Origin: CAJBLF01 sp964560855
GTDB lineage: Bacteria; Patescibacteriota; Gracilibacteria; Absconditabacterales; Absconditicoccaceae
DNA length: 11,814 nucleotides
Assembly (NCBI GenBank): GCA_964560855.1
Contig: CAZLLU010000024.1
Span: forward strand, 1-11,814
Direction: 5' to 3'
The notes below the pieces were generated by a model that did no database searches, had not been told where the DNA came from, and was given only the letters and a program-made list of their open reading frames with translations. A program made the translations under genes and the position numbers. Position 1 is the stretch's first letter. Every line of letters begins with the position of its first letter. Positions 7,167 through 11,814 of the stretch are shown here, piece after piece.

Positions 7167-8813
7167 TTAGTTTTTTGCATATCCGTAGAGTTTATAGGCT
7201 ACGTAGCCGAATAAACTTATGAAAATGATAAGCATGATATTTTCAGCTGGACCGACTACGATTTTTTTTGTGTTATCGATTTTGAGATTTGTTCCATCCT
7301 TGCAAACAGCTTCAACAAGATAGTATGCATATTTGTACTGATGTGATGCTGGATTCGGATTGAATGGGTATTCAAACATTGTGCCTGTTGTCTCTCCGAT
7401 TTTCTGCATTTGCGTTGATTCTGTGGCTTCAAAATCTGATTTGTAGACGATATATTTTTCTACGTTGTTCACTGCACTTCGTACGAGATAATATTTATCT
7501 CAGATCTGACCTGTACTTACTTTGATACCTACGACTACACAACTTGATTCTTCTCCTATTTTGGTTTCTGTGATCTCTGAAGGAGTGCCGGTAGGATTGC
7601 TGTTTGCATCGAGTGGAGTGATTTGGAAATAATATTTTTCTCCTATGGTAAGGTTTTCTATGATGATTTCTTCTGTCTGTACGATCGTAGAAAGTGTCAG
7701 ATCGCTCTTGCTCGTTCCGTACTCGATCATAAATTTGTCTGCATTGCCTATGGTTTCCCGTGTTACATTCAATTTTGTCTTGTCGATGCTATCTGAATAC
7801 ATCCTGATTTTTCCTATACCGATACCTTCTTCTACTATCACGGTAGCTACTCCGGTATAGCTCTTGGTCTGGCCGAGGACAATGAGATCTACATCTACTT
7901 GCAGATTTCCTTTGGTGTCCAGAACGATATCTTTGGTAAAAGTCCCTGCTCACTGTTTATCCATAGGGACAGATTTTCCATCGCTTAACTTGATCTGCGC
8001 TGAAGTCACGCTATCGCTGGTCTTGACCGTAAATGTTGTTTTCTGACCTTGTTTGATCGCTCCTTGTGGAGATATGGTAATGCCATTAAATACACCGTCT
8101 TTGATAGGTTGATAGGTGAAATTGATAATCTCGGATTCGCCGATCGTTTCGTTGGATGCATTCAGAATCTTTATCTGAAGGATATTATCTCATTCTGTTA
8201 TTCAGCTGACGTATGCACTGATATCTCCGTTTGCTGTCGTCATTCCTTGTGATACGACATTGTTGTTGATATAGATCTGATATGGCGCATTAGGCAATAC
8301 TGGAGCGTTTGCCATAACATTGGCTATGCTGTTTTTTTCTATCCCTCCAGGGACGGGAGAAATGAGCGTTATCGTCTCTGTAGTGGTCGTATCTTGCACT
8401 GTCCCTACTATGACGGTTTTTTGTCCTATGATGGTATCGTTGATGATGTCTGATACTTTGACGGTGAACGTTCCGGATTTTTTGATAGACAATCCTTTGG
8501 AAAAAAGTTTTGTCCCTTGGTCCTGTGTTTGAAAAGTATAGAGTCCGTCGCTTGGTACCGTGTAATCTGCGGTATCGACGATACCTTCTATCTCGATAAA
8601 TACATCGCCGAGGTAATCCTTGATTACTGTCCCGTCGGCTTGTACCGCTTTGATCGTGAGGTCTACGGCTTCGTTGATGTCGAATGAGCTCGGCGTAACT
8701 TCCACTACGAATGCGTCAGGATCAGCTGCTTGTACTTGGTTTGCTATGAATATCCCTCCGAGCAATCCTATTGCCAATATGCTCGCTATGAATGTCTTGC
8801 GTGAAAAATGCAT
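7167..8813 (-). CDS. Secreted Ig-like/fibronectin type III surface protein with C-terminal membrane anchor
   Basis: 548 residues, ATG at 8813 to TAA 7167-7169, with UGA=Gly at 8202, 8190, 7950 and 7500. The N-terminus is a signal peptide (basic MHFSRK, hydrophobic core to about residue 25, likely cleavage at VQA|AD after residue 29). The body is a run of beta-sandwich modules rich in Thr, Ser, Val and Asp. A fibronectin-III-like module at about 335-425 contains NADKFMIEYGTSKSD and the typical IENLTIGEKYYFQITPLD. The C-terminus has a membrane helix (IMLIIFISLFGYVAYKLYGY, near residue 525-545). It should be displayed on the cell surface, probably as an adhesin or stalk. It starts 24 bases after the upstream gene and ends 49 bases before the ValRS-like gene, suggesting co-transcription. 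No catalytic motif is seen. Confidence 0.88.
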
Positions 8814-8837
8814 TGCGTGATGATGAAGGATAAAATA

Positions 8838-9338
8838 TTATTTCGAATGTGAGGTGATCTCGTTGAGTGATCAGATAGAAAGTCCTTTTTCCATTACTGT
8901 CGCTTCGCTTAGAATGATATCTTCGATATCTCACGTGAATGGTAGCATGATCAGGCTTTCGGATTTGATGACGGTATCGCCTGGATTCGATGTTATCATG
9001 ATGCTAGCATCATCTGGATTGCTGTATGTCCGTGTCCCTTGTCCGCTGAGATTTGCAGGATCTATGCTGACGGTATCTTTGTCGTAACTGATGGTAAAGT
9101 CTATGCTTGCAGGCGTTTCCATTTTTTCTGACAGGAAGATATCTACATATCCGCTATTGGTCTTGTATGCGATATCCCATCCTTTTTCTGCGATGAATTT
9201 TTGCTCCTGTAATGAGAGCACACTGGTCATGAAGACTTCAGGATTGTTTACTACGTAGAAAATACCGAAAGCCAGTAATGCCGCTCCGAGGAACATTATG
9301 CTATTTTTTCTTATTATCAGGAGTATCTTTTTTATCAT
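8838..9338 (-). CDS. Membrane-anchored beta-sandwich (cohesin-like) extracytoplasmic protein
   Basis: 166 residues, ATG at 9338 to TAA 8838-8840, with UGA=Gly at 8931 and 8871; the standard code would cut the last 32 residues. Residues 1-12 are basic and residues about 13-31 form a membrane anchor or uncleaved signal (NSIMFLGAALLAFGIFYVV). The remainder is an all-beta domain. SGYVDIFLSEKMETPASIDF followed by TISYDKDTVSI resembles the first strands of cohesin or pilin-associated Ig-like modules, in which a peptide with YD.....V is typical. It is the first gene of the unit and lies 24 bases upstream of the FN3 protein. It probably works with that protein at the surface, perhaps as a binding module. 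The cohesin resemblance is tentative. Octamer-like repeats directly precede the start codon. Confidence 0.8.
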
Positions 9339-9340
9339 AG

Positions 9341-9380
9341 AAAAACGATGAAACGCTAAAACAATGAAACGACAAAACGT
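9341..9380 (-). repeat. Degenerate octamer tandem repeat upstream of the surface-protein operon
   Basis: Read on the minus strand the tract is TCGTTTCA, TTGTTTTA, GCGTTTCA, TCGTTTTT: four 8-base units running directly into the start codon at 9338. It resembles the heptad tract before rarA in position and in TTCATCG-like content. Confidence 0.5.
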
Positions 9381-9403
9381 TGTTATGTAGTAGGTATGGT
9401 TTT

Positions 9404-9530
9404 GAGGGAAAAAATCAACTGTATTTGGACGGTTTCGCTAAGTTATTTTGATATAAATTCCGGCTAGATTCCGGCCGCAAAACTTAACGCCGGAATGACG
9501 ACGCCGGAAGGGAAAATCACCTGTATTTGT
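9404..9530. repeat. Palindromic extragenic repeat bracketed by direct repeats
   Basis: Two copies of GAGGGAAAAAATCAACTGTA-like sequence (9404-9428 and 9507-9530) lie in the same direction. Between them are nested palindromes: ATTCCGGC (9468-9475) with GCCGGAAT (9489-9496), and TTCCGGC (9458-9464) with GCCGGAA (9503-9509). The CCGGAATGACG motif recalls REP-type extragenic elements. No gene is present in 9339-9650. Another TTTCCGGCTAC lies near 9569. Confidence 0.6.
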
Positions 9531-9590
9531 TCTCAAAAGCAATTCTGAAAACAGCTTGTACAGTATAATTTCCGGCTACATTGCAGTTTG

Positions 9591-9617
9591 AAAAAAATCT
9601 CAGGATATTGTCTGAGA
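9591..9617 (-). terminator. Rho-independent terminator for the Cys-rich lipoprotein gene
   Basis: On the minus strand TCTCAG, an 8-base loop and CTGAGA form a perfect 6-bp stem followed by seven T. It lies 34 bases beyond the TAA at 9651-9653. Confidence 0.8.
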
Positions 9618-9650
9618 CTTTCTTCAAATTGTATATGTTTTTTTGTCGGA

Positions 9651-10145
9651 TTATTCTTCGCTTTGCTCTTCTACTCCTGTATCTTCACAACCTAATTTCA
9701 TAAGTCCATTGCTAATATTTTCGCATAATGATGTATCTTCCATTTCTCCTGCTAAATTTACATAACACGTATCTTTGATCAAGGAATCCTCAATTTTTTC
9801 GCAATATTCCGGTTTTTTCATATCTATAGCTTTTCCCTGGATACACATGTCTTTTGTAATTACCGTACCTGTGTTGGCTAGCTCGTCACAATCTCAAATA
9901 TCTTCAGAGCTGAGTTTGCTCGCTGCCTCACACATCTCTTTGCATGATAATTTACCATCTTCTTCTTCGTAGAGCATGTCACATCCTTTGTTACATTCAG
10001 CAACATTTACTTCTGATGTTGTTTCATTGGATTGGTCTTCCATTTGTTCATCCATTTGTTCTCTTTGTGTCGAAGATGTTCCACATCCGGCAATAGTTAG
10101 TAAGCATATTCCCAGTATCCCTAGCACCCAAATGTTTTTTTTCAT
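9651..10145 (-). CDS. Cysteine-rich lipoprotein
   Basis: 164 residues, ATG at 10145 to TAA 9651-9653, with one UGA=Gly at 9894. A standard lipoprotein signal is visible: MKKN, hydrophobic ILGICLLTIAGC, lipobox IAGC with lipidated Cys21. After a Gln/Glu-rich linker (about 27-48) come ten cysteines in an acidic, repetitive arrangement (AEC, KGC, LSC, EMC, GDC, DMC, EYC, DTC, SLC, LGC). The even number fits five disulfides. KPEYCEKIEDSLIKDTCY and DTSLCENISNGLMKLGCED look like repeated Cys-helix-Cys units. It should sit on the outer membrane face. A DsbA-like oxidoreductase in the same window could be the enzyme that forms its disulfides, which is inference. It is transcribed alone, with its own terminator. 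The family is not recognised. Confidence 0.88.
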
Positions 10146-10245
10146 GTGTGTATATTTACAAGATAAAGTCTTATTGCTATAGAGATTTGATAGGCAATTA
10201 CAATTTTTTTATTTTTTTTGTATGCTAAAAATAACTGCTTTCATG

Positions 10246-10818
10246 TTATAATATGATAAGACTGCATACAACGCCATAGATGACTACGCTTGTCATGTCT
10301 TGTATGACGGTTGTCACTGGTCCTGAGCTTGCTGCTGGATCTCTATGCAGTTTTTGGAAAATATGTGTTATAGTCAATGCTACGATAGGCGCTATAGCGA
10401 TAGCTGCAAATGTCGCTATACATACGCTAAGTGCTAATAGTTTGTTCTGTAATCGTACAAGAGCGATCGCTCCGGAAACTAGACCGAACAATATACCGAA
10501 TATTATCCCCAAAATTGTTTCTTTGTGGAGATAGTTGCTGAATTTTGCTTTTCCGGTCTTGAGATTTCTGGAATAAATGGTCTCTGTTTGTGTCCCGATA
10601 GCATCAGCGATATAGACGATGAAAGGAAGAAAAAATGCTACTTGTATGTTTTTTGCCAAAACCGCTTCAAAACGTGATGTTACAAATGAAATACCGATAC
10701 CGAGGATCAATCCTATAATCAATGCTGGTAGTCTTAGCTTAAATAGTGTGCGTATCGGTTCGTAGTTGTCGTCAACATAGACGATTTTTTCTTTTTTGTT
10801 GGTGATAGATTTGCTCAT
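10246..10818 (-). CDS. MgtE-type divalent cation transporter, membrane domain only
   Basis: 190 residues, ATG at 10818 to TAA 10246-10248, without UGA codons. About five membrane helices are visible. The order matches the MgtE (PF01769, SLC41-like) pore domain: LRLPALIIGLILG; FEAVLAKNIQVAFFLPFIVY then IADAIGTQTETIYSRNL (compare MgtE '...FLPLI..iGGN.GtQs.t...R.l'); and DPAASSGPVTTVIQDMTSVV in the last helix (compare 'DPA..SGP..T...D'). Asp174 should correspond to the ion-binding Asp of the MgtE pore (family knowledge, from memory). The N domain and CBS pair that form the magnesium sensor of full-length (~450 residue) MgtE are absent, so gating by intracellular Mg2+ through those domains is not possible. 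It probably forms a dimeric Mg2+ or other divalent cation channel in the inner membrane. Confidence 0.9.
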   Translation of the reverse strand: MSKSITNKKEKIVYVDDNYEPIRTLFKLRLPALIIGLILGIGISFVTSRFEAVLAKNIQVAFFLPFIVYIADAIGTQTETIYSRNLKTGKAKFSNYLHKETILGIIFGILFGLVSGAIALVRLQNKLLALSVCIATFAAIAIAPIVALTITHIFQKLHRDPAASSGPVTTVIQDMTSVVIYGVVCSLIIL

Positions 10819-10877
10819 TTAGAATGAGAAAAATGATAAATTCATCTGTATATTATGGAGATGATTGTCTATTACAA

Positions 10878-10918
10878 CAAAAAATCCGCTTGAGCTAGAC
10901 GCAGTGAAGCGAAGCGGA
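10878..10918 (-). terminator. Hairpin with T run on the minus strand (possible terminator of an RNA)
   Basis: TCCGCTT (10885-10891) pairs perfectly with AAGCGGA (10912-10918), and an inner CGC/GCG pair (10900-10902 with 10909-10911) lies within the loop. On the minus strand the stem is followed by TTTTTTGTT. This could end a minus-strand transcript covering the GC-rich segment to its right, or be the basal stem of a plus-strand RNA. Confidence 0.5.
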
Positions 10919-11112
10919 ACGCGGGCGGGGGTAAACCAGTCTTTGGATGAAGTAGAGATATCGTCCCGGTTAGCTGGGATGTTGTATAACGTTTGCGACT
11001 CGTCCGAAGCGCCGGATTCCTTTGAAAAATTTGGTATGGAGGAGGCGTGTAGGATAGTCGCTGTTATGAGAACCGAGTTTTCGAGGTCTTGCGTACGAGG
11101 GCATCATGACAA
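10885..11112. ncRNA. Candidate structured RNA locus (GC-rich segment), orientation uncertain
   Basis: This segment is about 50% G+C in an otherwise AT-rich window. Its central stem is ATAAC and GCGACT (10986-10990, 10995-11000) pairing with AGTCGC and GTTAT (11056-11061, 11063-11067), 11 bp around a small internal loop. Inside is the hairpin TCCG/CGGA (11003-11006 with 11013-11016). To the left is TCCCGG/CTGGGA (10964-10969 with 10974-10979), and to the right a stem around GTCTTG/CGAGGGC (11087-11102). The G-U pairs in the last two favour the plus strand, whereas the terminator at 10878-10918 favours the minus strand. No tRNA, tmRNA, RNase P, 6S or SRP signature was recognised. A 90-codon plus-strand frame (10865-11137, TTG start) crosses it, so a small protein cannot be excluded. 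Confidence 0.4.
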
Positions 11113-11175
11113 ATGTTTTTTATATATGCTTTGTTAGGGGTGTTTTTAATTAATGTTGTTTACAATATGCTCATT

Positions 11176-11637
11176 TTAATCAGATATATTTATGACCATA
11201 TCTTCTCCTTGTGTCTTTTTACATGAGAATGGTCATACTATCATAGCTCAGAATGAATTTTCAGATTCTATGTTTCAATAGATAGACAGATATCAGCTAT
11301 ATCAAGATCCTGTTCATCAACCAAACATATTTTCTCATGATCATTCTCAAAAATATGATTTTCTTCGTTCACTAATTTTGCTGTTTTCATCTACACTATA
11401 ATCGTAAGGATCCATTTTATCGGTGAATTCATATTCTATATCCGAAAATATGGCAGTTGATGGCGCTTTTAAGCGCGCAAGTACCATTTCCTTACACTTC
11501 TTTATGTTTTCATACCTAGTAATTATAGGTAATTCTATTCGATTTGATTCGCTCCATTGAACCATAGAAGGATATGATAGAATAAGAATAATAATTATAG
11601 CTAATATCCATCGATATTTCTTAGCAATTTTTTCCAT
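11176..11637 (-). CDS. Small exported protein of the 'LKxPSTA' type, UGA-rich
   Basis: 153 residues, ATG at 11637 to TAA 11176-11178. Basic MEKIAKKYR is followed by a membrane/signal helix (WILAIIIILILSYPSMV, residues 10-26). The mature part has KKCKEMVLARLKAPSTAIFS, then near the C-terminus YSGYLSIYGNIESENSEFGA and MIVGPFSCKK. This two-part pattern ('V...LKSPSTAxFP' then 'VDAQNSFGAxxRxxFxC') is known from small bacterial envelope proteins of unknown function, which supports reading through UGA. Ten of its 13 glycines are UGA, all in the second half (11347 to 11233). The standard code would truncate it at residue 96. The two cysteines (CKEM and FSC) may form a disulfide. No Shine-Dalgarno sequence is seen. 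Confidence 0.82.
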
Positions 11638-11698
11638 TTTGATAATTTTAAAAAATAAATTAATCTGAGCTTATTGTTTTCTATTTCTTTTCCAAAGG

Positions 11699-11719
11699 AA
11701 AATTGCCCCATAAGGGCAA
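11699..11719 (-). terminator. Possible terminator of the gene at the right edge
   Basis: On the minus strand TTGCCC, loop TTATG and GGGCAA form a 6-bp stem followed by TTTTCC. It lies about 12 bases beyond the TAG at 11731-11733. The T run is short. Confidence 0.5.
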
Positions 11720-11730
11720 AACACCCCTCT

Positions 11731-11814
11731 CTATTTAGATAATGCCCGAGTATGTCTCATAACGTCTGGACTTGGTCTGACACTCCAATATTCCATTGAA
11801 TATAATGATTTGGA
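11731..11814 (-). CDS. C-terminal tail of a protein entering from the right edge (partial)
   Basis: One minus-strand frame is open from the window edge to TAG 11731-11733 and encodes 27 residues ending in SPDVMRHTRALSK. A hairpin with a short T run lies just downstream, as expected for a gene end. The fragment is Arg/Ser-rich and contains EYWSVRPSPD. I do not recognise the family from so few residues; transposase ends can look like this, but nothing here proves it. Confidence 0.5.
   Translation of the reverse strand, partial: SKSLYSMEYWSVRPSPDVMRHTRALSK

Noticed and set aside
11192..11281. 29-codon ATG frame on the plus strand
   Set aside because: It lies entirely antisense to the UGA-rich second half of the exported protein gene.
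1..11814. CRISPR array or tRNA genes
   Set aside because: No regularly spaced direct repeats of 24-40 bases and no T-loop GGTTCGANTCC with matching acceptor stem were found; the GTTCGAAC near 1076 is part of the rarA start.
11731..11814. Insertion-sequence transposase end at the right edge
   Set aside because: Only 27 residues are visible, without a DDE motif or terminal inverted repeat, so a transposase call cannot be supported.

Overview
The window comes from a bacterium that reads UGA as glycine (genetic code 25). That points to Candidate Phyla Radiation bacteria of the Gracilibacteria (BD1-5) or Absconditabacteria (SR1) type. Under the standard code most genes look broken. With UGA=Gly they join into full-length proteins, and about 40 in-frame UGA codons fall where glycine is expected, for example five glycines in RarA motifs. 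Every assigned gene ends in UAA or UAG. The DNA is AT-rich and genes rarely have a Shine-Dalgarno sequence.

Left part, + strand (1-3980): a gene tail at the edge; a 23S-rRNA-IVS/four-helix-bundle protein; a small protein resembling part of an UlaG-type metallo-beta-lactamase fold; the AAA+ ATPase RarA; then a compact three-gene cluster of related membrane-anchored proteins. In the last of these the shared anchor/stalk is fused to a DsbA-like thioredoxin domain (CPYC). Gaps at the left end hold degenerate 7-nt repeats and a MITE-like imperfect palindrome.

Middle part, - strand (9338-4286): a likely operon. It encodes a membrane-anchored beta-sandwich protein, a secreted Ig/fibronectin-III surface protein with a C-terminal membrane anchor, and a 943-residue valyl-tRNA synthetase homologue. 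The homologue keeps the ValRS architecture from end to end but lacks recognisable HIGH and KMSKS motifs and has altered editing residues. A bidirectional terminator at 4241-4280 closes the unit. The pseudo-synthetase is the most unusual object in the window.

Right part, mostly - strand (11814-9651): a Cys-rich lipoprotein, an MgtE-type cation transporter reduced to its membrane domain, a GC-rich segment that folds well and may encode a structured RNA, a small exported protein whose second half is read through ten UGA codons, and the C-terminus of one more gene. Two themes recur. One is an envelope/disulfide set: DsbA-like protein, ten-cysteine lipoprotein and surface proteins. The other is uneven use of UGA for glycine, very high in two small accessory-type genes and absent from the MgtE-like gene and two of the stalk proteins.
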